In this document: positions 53,515 through 61,961 of the stretch, piece after piece | How positions within the stretch are numbered: the stretch's first letter is position 1 | Layout: every line of letters starts with the position of its first letter | Source: an uncultured Verrucomicrobiota bacterium | GTDB lineage: Bacteria; Verrucomicrobiota; Verrucomicrobiia; Opitutales; Opitutaceae | Reading direction: 5' to 3' | NCBI GenBank assembly: GCA_903898675.1 | Contig: CAIUGM010000008.1 | Span: 1-64,000 of the forward strand | Length of the DNA: 64,000 nucleotides | Program-made: the position numbers and the translations under genes | The notes under the pieces: model-generated | The model's input: the letters and a program-made list of their open reading frames with translations, nothing else | Databases searched by the model: none | What the model was told of the DNA's origin: nothing

Positions 53515-53630
53515 CGAAGCCACAGATTTAGCCGCTATTCCCCACTAATTCACGCTAATCTTGAAAAAAGATATGGAAAGAGTGCCTTTTATTAGCGCCA
53601 ATTAGCGAAGATTAGCGGTTAAAACCTACC
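53515..53630. repeat. Intergenic repeat, TTAGCG family
   Basis: The segment has TTAGCCGCTATTCCCCACTA then ATTCACGCTAATC on one side, and ATTAGCGCCAATTAGCGAAG then ATTAGCGGTTAA on the other, as imperfect reverse complements. It lies between the divergent hemB and cysS genes and is A+T-rich. It may also contain their promoters. Confidence 0.65.
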
Positions 53631-53632
53631 TC

Positions 53633-55000
53633 ATGCCCATCCGGCTCCACGATTCCCTGACTCGCCAGACGCTCGAGCTTAAGCCCGCGCAGAAGGACGG
53701 CGTTTACCGTTTCTACAATTGCGGCCCGACCGTCTATGCCCCGGCGCATATCGGCAACTTCCGCACCTTTGTCATCAACGACGTCATCCGCCGGCTGCTG
53801 GAGCTGGAATTTCCGGGCAAGGTGAAGCACGTCCGCAACCTCACCGACGTCGACGACAAGACGATCCGGCGCGCCCAGGACGAGCAACGCCCGCTGGCCG
53901 AGGTCACCAGGCAATGGACCGACAAATTCCACGCCGACTGCGCCGCGCTCAACTGCCTGCCGCCCCACGTTGAACCGACCGCCACCGGCCACATCCATGA
54001 GCAGGTCGACATGATCGACGTACTCATGAAGAAAGGTAATGCCTACCGCGCAGCCGACGGCTCGGTTTATTTCAAGGTCAGCTCCTTCGATGGTTACGGG
54101 GCGCTTTCCCGCGTCAAGGAACGCGAGCTCCAGGCCGGCAGCGCGATGAAGGCCACGGCCGCCGACGCCGACGAGAAGGAAGACGTGAGCGACTTCGCCC
54201 TCTGGAAGGCCCACAAACCCGACGACGGCGCCAATGCGTGGGACAGCCCGTGGGGCCGCGGCCGCCCGGGCTGGCACATCGAGTGCAGCGCGATGAGCAA
54301 GAAGCACCTCGGCGACACCATCGATCTCCACACCGGCGGCGTAGATCTGCTTTTTCCCCACCACGAAAACGAGATCGCGCAAAGCCAGTGCTGCAACGGC
54401 ACGCTCTTCTCCCACCACTGGTACCACAGCGAGCACCTGCTCGTGGACGGCAAGAAGATGAGCAAGAGCCTCGGCAACCTCTACACGCTCGACGAACTCG
54501 TCGCGAAGGGCTTCTCGCCGATGGCGCTGCGCTACGCGCTGCTCATGGGCCACCCGCGCAAGCAGCTGAGTTTCTCGCTGGACTCGATGCACGCGGCGGA
54601 GAGCGCGCTGACCACGCTGAAAAACTTCCGGGCCACCCTCCTGCCCGGCGCCGGGCTTGGCCACGATGCCTTCGGCCCGGTGCTGCAGGCCCTGCATGAC
54701 GATCTCAACACCCCAGCTGCTCTCGGAGCATTGTTCACCATCGTGAATCGCTATGCCGGTGAAGTGGACGCGGCCTCGTTCGACCGCGCCATTTTTGCCC
54801 TGGGACTCGACCTGAACGCCGCTGCGGCGCCCCAAGCGACCGCTCCTGCCGCCGTCACCGCCCTCGCCGAGAAACGCTGGGCCGCGAAGCAGGCCAAGGA
54901 TTTCGCCGCCGCCGACGCCCTCCGCAAGGAGCTCACCGGCGCCGGCTGGTCCATGCTAGACCGCAAGGACGGCTACAGTCTTGAACCGGTGAAGAAGTGA
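53633..55000 (+). CDS. cysS: Cysteinyl-tRNA synthetase
   Basis: The 455-residue class I synthetase has YNCGPTVYAPAHIGNFRTFV with the zinc-binding Cys and the HIGH-type signature (HIGN). VRNLTDVDDKTIRRA and GWHIECSAMSKKHLGDT follow. GGVDLLFPHHENEIAQSQ carries further zinc ligands. KKMSKSLGN is the KMSKS loop. The C-terminal part has KDFAAADALRKELTGAGW. The length is normal. Confidence 0.96.
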   Translation: MPIRLHDSLTRQTLELKPAQKDGVYRFYNCGPTVYAPAHIGNFRTFVINDVIRRLLELEFPGKVKHVRNLTDVDDKTIRRAQDEQRPLAEVTRQWTDKFHADCAALNCLPPHVEPTATGHIHEQVDMIDVLMKKGNAYRAADGSVYFKVSSFDGYGALSRVKERELQAGSAMKATAADADEKEDVSDFALWKAHKPDDGANAWDSPWGRGRPGWHIECSAMSKKHLGDTIDLHTGGVDLLFPHHENEIAQSQCCNGTLFSHHWYHSEHLLVDGKKMSKSLGNLYTLDELVAKGFSPMALRYALLMGHPRKQLSFSLDSMHAAESALTTLKNFRATLLPGAGLGHDAFGPVLQALHDDLNTPAALGALFTIVNRYAGEVDAASFDRAIFALGLDLNAAAAPQATAPAAVTALAEKRWAAKQAKDFAAADALRKELTGAGWSMLDRKDGYSLEPVKK

Positions 55001-55003
55001 TCG

Positions 55004-55052
55004 TGGAGGGCCCGTCTCCAACGGGCCTCGGACGGTCGGAGACCGTCCCTCC
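55004..55052. repeat. Palindromic repeat, GGAGGGCCCGTCTCC family, copy 1
   Basis: The left arm GGAGGGCCCGTCTCC at 55004-55018 and the right arm GGAGACCGTCCCTCC at about 55037-55051 are near reverse complements (two mismatches). It starts 3 bases after the cysS stop. Copy 2 is at 62871. Confidence 0.8.
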
Positions 55053-55164
55053 AACTTCGGCTCAGTGGCTGGCCACCCTTGGTCCGGTTGCCTGCAGCCC
55101 CGGTCTTGTCGCGCCCACGGCGCTCGGAACGGCTTCGCCTCAAGCGCGGCTACTCAGTCCCGGC

Positions 55165-55383
55165 TCACGACGCCTTCCGCAAAGCTTTCACCGACACGAT
55201 CTGGTCGGGATTCACCACCAGCGAAAACGGCCCCTCATCGGGGTAAATCACGAGATCCCTCGTGTTGGGATGCATCTGGGCGTGGTCCGGATGCGGCAGC
55301 AGATGCTTTTCGCCACTCGACAGGGTGATTTCGAGGGGAAATTCGACCGGTCGTCCCAGCAGTTTTTCCAGTGAAGCTCTCAC
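55165..55383 (-). CDS. Small hypothetical protein
   Basis: The 72-residue protein starts MRASLEKLLGRPVEFPLEIT. It has a central HLLPHPDHAQMHPNTRDLVI and ends VVNPDQIVSVKALRKAS. The composition is typical of a folded cytoplasmic protein with strands. No family is named. It stands alone between cysS and thrS in opposite orientation to both. Confidence 0.65.
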   Translation of the reverse strand: MRASLEKLLGRPVEFPLEITLSSGEKHLLPHPDHAQMHPNTRDLVIYPDEGPFSLVVNPDQIVSVKALRKAS

Positions 55384-55662
55384 TCCTTTACGACTACTGG
55401 TTCACGCCATATTTTCAAGTCCGCCGTCCATAAAATTCAGCCCGAAAAAAGGCGGCCTTAATCCTTTTCTCGCGCTACCCGTCGGCCAGTAACCGCGTGC
55501 GAGCCTTGCGACAACGTGGCCGACCACCCCTTCGGATTCACCTCAAGCGCGGCTACACGGAAACGGCGGCCGGCAAGGTCCGCATTGACACCCACCCCCT
55601 CCCTGTCGCCAAATATTCCTTCGGCCCTGCAATCGTAGGCAGGACCACAACCAACCATCGCC
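55384..55662. other. Intergenic region upstream of thrS
   Basis: The region holds no convincing gene. CCTCAAGCGCGGCTAC near 55545 repeats a sequence also present near 55137, either side of the small gene. No T-box or other known leader was recognised, although the region is long enough to hold one. Confidence 0.4.
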
Positions 55663-57609
55663 ATGTCCATGACCCCGCTAGAGGAACTTCGTCACTCCGC
55701 CTCGCACGTGCTTGCCACCGCCGTGCTGCGCCTTTTCCCCGAGGCCAAGCTCGATATCGGCCCGCCCACGGACACCGGCTTCTACTACGACATCGACCTC
55801 GACCACAAATTCACGGCCGAGGACCTGGTCAAGCTCGAGGCGGAGATGAAGAAGATCGCCGACGAGAACCAGCCGTTCTACCGTAAGGAAGTCTCCCGCG
55901 AGGAAGCCGTCGAGATCATCAAGTCCCGCGGCCAGGAACGCTACAAGCTGGGCCGCCTCGCAGACATTCCCGCCGACGAGAAGATCTCGTTCTACCAGAA
56001 CGGCGAGTTCATGGACCTGTGCGCGGGCACGCACGTCCGGTATTCGTCGAAACTGAAGGCCTTCAAGCTTCTCTCGATCGCCGGCGCCTACCACCGCGGC
56101 GATGAGACCAACAAGCAGCTCCAGCGCATTTACGGCACCGCCTTCCCGACGAAGGAGGAACTCGCCAACTACCTGACCCAGCTCGAACAGGCCAAGCTCC
56201 GCGACCACCGCAAGCTCGGCAAGGAGTTGAAGCTTTTCCACATCGACGAGGAGGTCGGTCAGGGCCTGATCCTCTGGACGCCCAACGGCTCGATCCTGCG
56301 GCAGGAGCTGCAGAACTTCATCTCCGGCGAGTTGAAAAAACAGGGCTACTCGCAGGTCTTCACGCCGCATATCGGCCGGCTCGCCCTTTACAAGACCTCG
56401 GGCCACTTCCCCTACTACAAGGAGTCGCAGTTCCCACCCGTGGTGGAACGCGACTTTCTCGACCAGCTGATCTCCTCCGGCTGCTCCTGCGCCGAGATGT
56501 CGAACCGCATCGACGCCGTCTCCGTGCACCTCGCCGAAAAGGTGAACAAGCTCACGGGCAAGGAGACGATCACCAAGGATCGCGTTCTCCCGGACGACCA
56601 GCTGATCGACGGCTTCCTCCTGAAGCCGATGAACTGCCCGCACCACATCAAGATCTTCGCCTCGCAGCCACACTCCTACCGCGACCTGCCGGTGCGCCTC
56701 GCCGAGTTCGGTACCGTCTACCGCTGGGAGCAGTCCGGCGAGCTCAACGGCATGACGCGCGTCCGTGGTTTCACCCAGGACGACGCCCACCTCTTCTGCA
56801 CCGAGGACCAGGTCGCGAAGGAAATGCTCGGCTGCCTCTCGCTCGTGAAGACCGTCCTCACCACGCTCGGCATGCAGGATTACCGGGTGCGCGTCGGCAC
56901 GCGCGATCCGGACAGCACCAAGTTCACCGGCAACCCCGAGCAGTGGGACAAGGCGGAGAACGCCTGCCGCGAGGCCGCCAAGACCCTCGGCGTGCCGTTC
57001 ACCGAGGAGCCCGGCGAGGCCGCCTTCTACGGCCCGAAGATCGACTTCGTCATCAAGGACGTCATCGGCCGCGAATGGCAGCTCGGCACCGTGCAGGTGG
57101 ACTACAACCTGCCGGTCCGCTTCGACCTCACCTACATCGGGGCGGACAACGCCTCGCACCGTCCGGTCATGATTCACCGCGCGCCCTTCGGTTCGATGGA
57201 GCGTTTCTGCGGCGTGCTCATCGAGCACTTCGGCGGCGACTTCCCGCTCTGGCTCGCGCCCGAGCAGATCCGCATCGTGCCGATCAGCGACAAGGTCATC
57301 GACTATGCCCAGGCCCTGCACACCCAGCTGCTGGCCGCCGACCTGCGCGTGTCGGTCGACACCCACTCCGACAAGCTCGGCGCCAAGATCCGCCGCGCCG
57401 AATTGGAGAAGATTCCCTACGTGCTGGTCCTTGGCCAGAAGGAAGCGGAGGCCCAGAGCGTCTCCGTCCGCTCCCGCGCCAAGGGCGACGAGGGCGTGCT
57501 CAAGGTCGAGGACGTCATCGCCCGCTTCAAGCAGGAGGTGGCGACGCGTGCGCTGCCGGAGAAGAAGGCGGTGGTAGCCGCAGGTTCTGCCCAACCCCAA
57601 GCCAACTGA
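55663..57609 (+). CDS. thrS: Threonyl-tRNA synthetase without TGS domain and with an insertion
   Basis: This class II synthetase has 648 residues. It starts at the editing domain (RHSASHVLATAVLRLFP with HxxxH H11/H15; DLCAGTH with C120 and H124), so the usual N-terminal TGS domain is absent. The catalytic core has LKPMNCPHHIKIF (zinc Cys), EFGTVYRWEQSGELNG (motif 2) and PVMIHRAPFGSMERF (motif 3). Between SQFPP and KPMNCP lie about 60 residues (about 260-320, including CSCAEMSNRID) where E. coli has 11. The C-terminal anticodon-binding domain is normal (VSVDTHSDKLGAKIRRAELE). Confidence 0.95.
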   Translation: MSMTPLEELRHSASHVLATAVLRLFPEAKLDIGPPTDTGFYYDIDLDHKFTAEDLVKLEAEMKKIADENQPFYRKEVSREEAVEIIKSRGQERYKLGRLADIPADEKISFYQNGEFMDLCAGTHVRYSSKLKAFKLLSIAGAYHRGDETNKQLQRIYGTAFPTKEELANYLTQLEQAKLRDHRKLGKELKLFHIDEEVGQGLILWTPNGSILRQELQNFISGELKKQGYSQVFTPHIGRLALYKTSGHFPYYKESQFPPVVERDFLDQLISSGCSCAEMSNRIDAVSVHLAEKVNKLTGKETITKDRVLPDDQLIDGFLLKPMNCPHHIKIFASQPHSYRDLPVRLAEFGTVYRWEQSGELNGMTRVRGFTQDDAHLFCTEDQVAKEMLGCLSLVKTVLTTLGMQDYRVRVGTRDPDSTKFTGNPEQWDKAENACREAAKTLGVPFTEEPGEAAFYGPKIDFVIKDVIGREWQLGTVQVDYNLPVRFDLTYIGADNASHRPVMIHRAPFGSMERFCGVLIEHFGGDFPLWLAPEQIRIVPISDKVIDYAQALHTQLLAADLRVSVDTHSDKLGAKIRRAELEKIPYVLVLGQKEAEAQSVSVRSRAKGDEGVLKVEDVIARFKQEVATRALPEKKAVVAAGSAQPQAN

Positions 57610-57611
57610 AT

Positions 57612-57723
57612 TTTAAACCCGGAGGACACTGAGCTCGCGGAGACCAAGGCTACGCGTGACTAGATTCAGTGACCGCGCTGTCTGAATTCCCACTCCGCAT
57701 CCTCCCCACCCTCCGCGTTTAAA
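57612..57723. repeat. Imperfect palindrome, TTTAAAC-GGAGG
   Basis: TTTAAACCCGGAGGACACTG at the left and CCACCCTCCGCGTTTAAA at the right are imperfect reverse complements around about 75 bases. It lies between thrS and the TPR gene. Confidence 0.55.
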
Positions 57724-58223
57724 TGTCTGACTCTGCAGAAATGTCCGTTTGGAAAGAAGAACTCGACGCCATTGTCGGGGCGCGGGCGCACGGGCAGTCG
57801 GCGGAGATTCTGCCCCGACTGCGGAAACTCGATGCGCAGCACCCGAACGTCGCCGAGATCAACTATCAGCTCGCCTGGACTTGTGATGTGCACGGCAAGT
57901 CGGCTGAAGCCCTGCCCTACTACGAGAAGGCCATCGCGCTGGGTCTGCCGCCGAACGAGCTCTCGGGTGCACTGGTCGGTCTGGGCTCGACCCTGCGCCA
58001 AGCCGGCCAGCTCGATCGCTCGGCCGAGGTGCTGCGTTCCGGCCGGGCGCAGTTCCCCGACAATCGCGAGTTCGATGCCTTTCTGACCCTCACGCTCCAC
58101 GCGCAGGGCAAACACGCCGAGGCGCTGCAACTGGCGCTGGAGGTCCTCTGTGACACCACCGATGACCCGGGCCTCACCGCGTACCAACGCGCGATCCGGC
58201 ACGCGGCGGCGAAGCTGAGGTAG
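57723..58223 (+). CDS. Tetratricopeptide-repeat protein
   Basis: The 166-residue protein starts MSDSAEMSVWKEELDAIVGA. It contains three TPR-like units: VAEINYQLAWTCDVHGKSAE then ALPYYEKAIALGLPP; SGALVGLGSTLRQAGQLDRS; and FLTLTLHAQGKHAEALQLAL. No signal or membrane segment is seen, so it is probably a cytoplasmic adaptor. It is 112 bases after thrS and converges with the fused oxidoreductase gene. Confidence 0.85.
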   Translation: MSDSAEMSVWKEELDAIVGARAHGQSAEILPRLRKLDAQHPNVAEINYQLAWTCDVHGKSAEALPYYEKAIALGLPPNELSGALVGLGSTLRQAGQLDRSAEVLRSGRAQFPDNREFDAFLTLTLHAQGKHAEALQLALEVLCDTTDDPGLTAYQRAIRHAAAKLR

Positions 58224-58234
58224 GGGCCGTTGCC

Positions 58235-60169
58235 CTACCTTGCCCACTCCAGCGGCTCCGAGGCCGGAAACTTGCTCGTGAGATCAAGCGCCCGCCCTTC
58301 CTTGATCGAGCGGTGCACCGATTCCATCACCTCGACCACATGCGCGGCGTGAGCCCCGCCGGTCGGGTGCGGCGTGCCTCCGCGCAGGGCTCGCCAGAGC
58401 TCGTAGACGCCAGCGCTCCAGTCGCAGTGCCACTCGCCGACCCCGGCCGGCGAGCGCACCGGCGGCACCGGGTGGTATTTTCCGCCGTAAGGTCCGATTC
58501 GGATCTTGGCGGTGGCGGCAAACCACGCGGTGGAAATCGAGCCGGTGTCGCCGTGGATTTCCAAGCCGGCGCGATTCTCGGCCGGCTCGCCGACATAGAA
58601 ATTAGCCGTCAACCGCGCCTTCAACCCGCCGGCAAACTCCAGCACCGCGACCGTGAAGTCATCCGTCGTCAGCTTGAAAGACACGCCGTCCTTGGTCTTG
58701 CGGTCGGGCATTAGAATGCCACCGCCCGCGACCACCCGCCGCACCGGACCAAACCACGCGGTCAGCATGGTCAGCGAATAGACCGCCACGTCGAAGACCG
58801 GTCCGACCGCATAGAACGGCGCCGGGTTCGGGTGCCACGTCTCAATGCGCCCCCAATCCACGGTCGCATACGCCACGCGCGGTGTGCCGATGTGACCGTC
58901 GCGAATCAGTTTCCACACGGTCTGCTGCGCCTCGCCCAGCCAAGCCACCGGGGCGCAACTGAGCCGCAAACCCAGCGAATCCGCCAAGGCCACCAATTGG
59001 CTGGCTTCCGCATAGGTTGAAGCGAGCGGCTTCTCCGTGTGCACGTGCTTGCCTGCTTTCAGGCAGCGCGTGACCACCTCGACGTGCGCCTGCTGGATAG
59101 TGAGATTGACGACGGCCTCCACCGCCGGATCGGCGAGCACTTCATCAAGTGACGCATAGGCTTTGCCGCCAAATTTCTTCGTCCAAGCCTGGGCCCGGGC
59201 GGGATCGAGATCGCTCGCCCCGAGAATCTTGATCTCCGGCCGCGTCAGCATCGCCTCGCCGTAGCCGCCGGCAATATTGCCGCACCCCACCACCACCACA
59301 CGCAACGGCGGCGCGACTTCCTTCACCTCAATCGCATCCCACCACTGCGCGGCCAGTTCACGGCCTTCTTTTACCTCGGTGCTGGGATCAAATTGCTCGG
59401 GCTCATGCTCGATGCCGATCGGTCCGCGAAAACCTTTGGCCCGGAGGACCGCTAGAATGGCCTTGAAGGGAACGACGCCATCGCCCAACCGGCAGGTCTC
59501 ATGGCCCAGGTCGATGAACTCGAAGCCGGTTTTCTCGGCGCGTCTCGGTTTAACATCCTTCAGGTGCACCACCTTGATCCGCGGGGCCAGTTCGGTCACG
59601 GCCGCCAGCGCATCCCAGCCCTGGGTGGCACACCAGCCCGTATCGAGAGCCACGCCGACCAAATCCTCGTCGCCCTCACCCAGCCGCTTCCACATCTCGG
59701 CAGCGCTTTTCTCCGGATGATTCTCGATCGCGTAGGCCACGCCATGCTCGCGTAGGATTGCCACGGCCGCCGCGCGATTCTCCGCGAAAAGCTGAATGTG
59801 TCCGGCGATAATCGGAATATCCAAGGCCACGCAAAACCGGCAGGCCCCGTGCAGGTCGTTCGCATCGCCCGGGACCCAGGCGGCGTAGCTGCGCACCGTC
59901 AGGCCATGGGTGGCCAGCAAGGCACGCGCGACCGCGACATGCTGGAGTGTCGCCCAGCGCCAGTGCAGGTGCGCCCCCCAGAGATCAATCGCGGTGAAGC
60001 CTAGGGCCTTGACCTCAAGCAGCATCTCCTCGAAGCGCGCGGGAAAGGTCTCGAACGGGGTGAACCATGCCTGGGTCGCCGCATCGCCCTGCGACCAGCC
60101 CCGCTCCATGCGGTAGCCAAGCTGACGGGCGACAAAATTGGCGGTAACAAACGAAAGCAGAGGGGGCAT
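58235..60169 (-). CDS. Fusion of sugar-phosphate isomerase/epimerase-type TIM barrel and Gfo/Idh/MocA dehydrogenase
   Basis: The 644-residue protein joins two enzymes usually encoded apart. Residues 1 to about 280 form an AP-endonuclease-2-type TIM barrel (GFTAIDLWGAHLHWRW, YAIENHPEKS, ALDTGWCATQGWDALAAV, VVHLKDVK, IGIEHEPEQ). After a short linker, VVVVGCGNIAGGYGEAM (about 291-307) starts a Gfo/Idh/MocA Rossmann domain with HVHTEKPLAST and a C-terminal alpha/beta part (GGLKARLTANFYVG). Such pairs act in inositol or rare-sugar catabolism. The exact substrate is unknown. Confidence 0.88.
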   Translation of the reverse strand: MPPLLSFVTANFVARQLGYRMERGWSQGDAATQAWFTPFETFPARFEEMLLEVKALGFTAIDLWGAHLHWRWATLQHVAVARALLATHGLTVRSYAAWVPGDANDLHGACRFCVALDIPIIAGHIQLFAENRAAAVAILREHGVAYAIENHPEKSAAEMWKRLGEGDEDLVGVALDTGWCATQGWDALAAVTELAPRIKVVHLKDVKPRRAEKTGFEFIDLGHETCRLGDGVVPFKAILAVLRAKGFRGPIGIEHEPEQFDPSTEVKEGRELAAQWWDAIEVKEVAPPLRVVVVGCGNIAGGYGEAMLTRPEIKILGASDLDPARAQAWTKKFGGKAYASLDEVLADPAVEAVVNLTIQQAHVEVVTRCLKAGKHVHTEKPLASTYAEASQLVALADSLGLRLSCAPVAWLGEAQQTVWKLIRDGHIGTPRVAYATVDWGRIETWHPNPAPFYAVGPVFDVAVYSLTMLTAWFGPVRRVVAGGGILMPDRKTKDGVSFKLTTDDFTVAVLEFAGGLKARLTANFYVGEPAENRAGLEIHGDTGSISTAWFAATAKIRIGPYGGKYHPVPPVRSPAGVGEWHCDWSAGVYELWRALRGGTPHPTGGAHAAHVVEVMESVHRSIKEGRALDLTSKFPASEPLEWAR

Positions 60170-60231
60170 GCTTTAAACCTAGCGGAGGCGCATGCGGCTG
60201 TCTAGCGGACTGTGCAGCGGCGAAGTTGAAT

Positions 60232-61857
60232 CTATGCAACCGCAGCCCGCGTCCACTCCCCGTCCACCAGCCGCAGCGCGCCGACCGGATTGGCATTCTG
60301 CAACTCGGGCGGGAGCAGCTCATCGGCGAAACCCTGGTAGCAGACCAGCCGCGCCCAGCGCGTGAGGGCCCGGGTGCCGACCGAGGTGCTGCGGCCGCCG
60401 TCGCTCGTGGCGGGATACGGGCCGCTGTGCACGATGGCCGGGCTGACCTCGAGGCCGGTCGGGTAACCGTTCAGGATCACCCGTCCCGCCTTGGCCGCCA
60501 GCACATCGATCAGCGCACCCTGGGTCTGCGCTTCGGCCGCCCCGGCCTGCAGGGTGGCGGTCAGATTTCCCTCCAGATGCCGGGCGACTTCCAGCATCTC
60601 GGGGCCGTCCTTGCACCAGACAACGAGCGAACTCGGCCCGAAGATTTCCTGGGACAAAGCGGGATTGCCCAGAAACTCCAGCGCGGTGGTCTCGAACCAC
60701 ACGGGCGCGGCGCCCGTTTGTGGGAGCGAGCTTGCGCGCGACTGCGCGGTGCGATCTGTCGCGAGCAAGCTCGCTCCCACCGGTTTGACGCCGGCGGTGC
60801 GGGCCCGGGCCTCGACGCCGGTTCTGAATTTGCCACAAATCCCCGCGGTCAGCATCGCGGCTTCCGGCGTGGCGGCCAGCTTCGCGGTCAGGCTCATCAT
60901 GAATTGCTCCGCCGCAGCCGAGCGCTGCAGCACGATCAGCCCGGGATTGGTGCAGAATTGCCCGACGCCCACGGTGGCAGACGCGTGCAGTCCCTCCACG
61001 ATTCCGGCCGCGCGCTCCGCCAGCGCGCCGGGCAAAATGAAAACCGGATTGATGCTGCCCATTTCCGCATAGACCGGGATCGGCTCAGGCCGCGCCGCGG
61101 CGAGGTCAACCAGCGCCCGGCCACCACCGAGCGAACCCGTGAAGCCCACCGCCTTGACCAGCGGATGTTTCACTAAGGCCTGTCCCACCGCAAAACCGGC
61201 GTCAAAGAGCAGCGAGAACGTGCCCTCGGGCAGGCCGCAATCGCGCACCGCGTGCAGGATCAGGCGGCCCACGAGTTCACTCGTGCCCGGATGCGCCGGA
61301 TGGGCCTTGACGATCACCGGGCAACCGGCGGCAAAGGCCGAGGCGGTGTCGCCGCCCGCGACCGAGTAGGCGAAGGGAAAATTACTGGAGCCGAAGACCA
61401 CCACCGGACCGAGCGGCCGGAGCATCGAGCGATGATCGGGCTTGGGCAGGGGCTGGCGCTCGGGCTGCGCCGTTTCGATGCGGACATCCCGCCAGTCGCC
61501 GCGCTCCGCCGCCTGGCCGTAAAGCCGGAGCTGGCCGCAGGTCCGCGCCACTTCCCCCTTCAGCCGCGCCTCGGCCAGGCCGGTTTCGAGCATCGCCCGG
61601 GCGACGAGGTCGGCCGTCTTGGCCTCGAGATTGGTGGCGATGGCGTGGAGAAATTGACTGCGCGCGGCTCCCGGAAGTCTCGCCCACCCCGGGGCGGCCG
61701 CGGCGGCCAGCTGTGCGGCGCGCCCGGCGTCCTCGTTCGTAGCCGACGAAAACGACGGCTCGAAATTCACCCCGCGGACCGGGTCAAACGCCTGGAAGCT
61801 CGCGCCCCCGGGGCCACTGGAACCAAAGCCGATCAGGGAGGCGCCGTCAGGTTTCAT
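60232..61857 (-). CDS. Ketoglutarate-semialdehyde-type aldehyde dehydrogenase with in-frame palindromic insert
   Basis: The 541-residue protein has an aldehyde-dehydrogenase core of the NADP-dependent KGSADH/AldH family: VVVFGSSNFPFAYSVAGGD then TASAFAAGCPVIVKAHPAHP, GFTGSLGGGRAL, MGSINPVFILPGA (general-base Glu in the strand before) and GVGQFCTNPGLIV with the catalytic Cys. Residues about 360-380 (PVGASLLATDRTAQSRAS) come from a palindromic repeat at 60720-60780 that keeps the frame open. Neighbours (DapA-type lyase, FAD amino-acid dehydrogenase) fit hydroxyproline catabolism, where it would oxidise alpha-ketoglutarate semialdehyde. Confidence 0.88.
   Translation of the reverse strand: MKPDGASLIGFGSSGPGGASFQAFDPVRGVNFEPSFSSATNEDAGRAAQLAAAAAPGWARLPGAARSQFLHAIATNLEAKTADLVARAMLETGLAEARLKGEVARTCGQLRLYGQAAERGDWRDVRIETAQPERQPLPKPDHRSMLRPLGPVVVFGSSNFPFAYSVAGGDTASAFAAGCPVIVKAHPAHPGTSELVGRLILHAVRDCGLPEGTFSLLFDAGFAVGQALVKHPLVKAVGFTGSLGGGRALVDLAAARPEPIPVYAEMGSINPVFILPGALAERAAGIVEGLHASATVGVGQFCTNPGLIVLQRSAAAEQFMMSLTAKLAATPEAAMLTAGICGKFRTGVEARARTAGVKPVGASLLATDRTAQSRASSLPQTGAAPVWFETTALEFLGNPALSQEIFGPSSLVVWCKDGPEMLEVARHLEGNLTATLQAGAAEAQTQGALIDVLAAKAGRVILNGYPTGLEVSPAIVHSGPYPATSDGGRSTSVGTRALTRWARLVCYQGFADELLPPELQNANPVGALRLVDGEWTRAAVA
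60720..60780. repeat. REP-like palindrome inside the aldehyde dehydrogenase gene
   Basis: Arms at 60720-60742 and 60758-60780 (23 bases, one mismatch) flank a 15-base loop. The core is GTGGGAGCGAGCTTGC, the sequence of REP-type elements known in Pseudomonas. The element is read in frame. Confidence 0.85.
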
Positions 61858-61871
61858 GGGGAAAGTATGAC

Positions 61872-61955
61872 TGTCATCCTGAGCGTAGTGAAGGATCCAG
61901 TATCATCTCCGGCGGCGATAATCATACTGGATTCTTCGCTGCGCTCAGAATGACA
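61872..61955. repeat. Palindromic repeat, GTCATCCTGAGC family, copy 2
   Basis: The left arm TGTCATCCTGAGCGTAGTGA then AGGATCC and the right arm GGATTCTTCGCTGCGCTCAG then AATGACA are near reverse complements. It fills the gap between the DapA-type lyase and the aldehyde dehydrogenase. Copy 1 is at 18773. Confidence 0.88.
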
Positions 61956-61961
61956 GGCAAG

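Noticed and set aside
55678-57600. 640-residue minus-strand frame opposite thrS
   Set aside because: thrS has all synthetase motifs on the plus strand, and the other frame is a shadow rich in Leu, Val, Gly and Asp with no motif.
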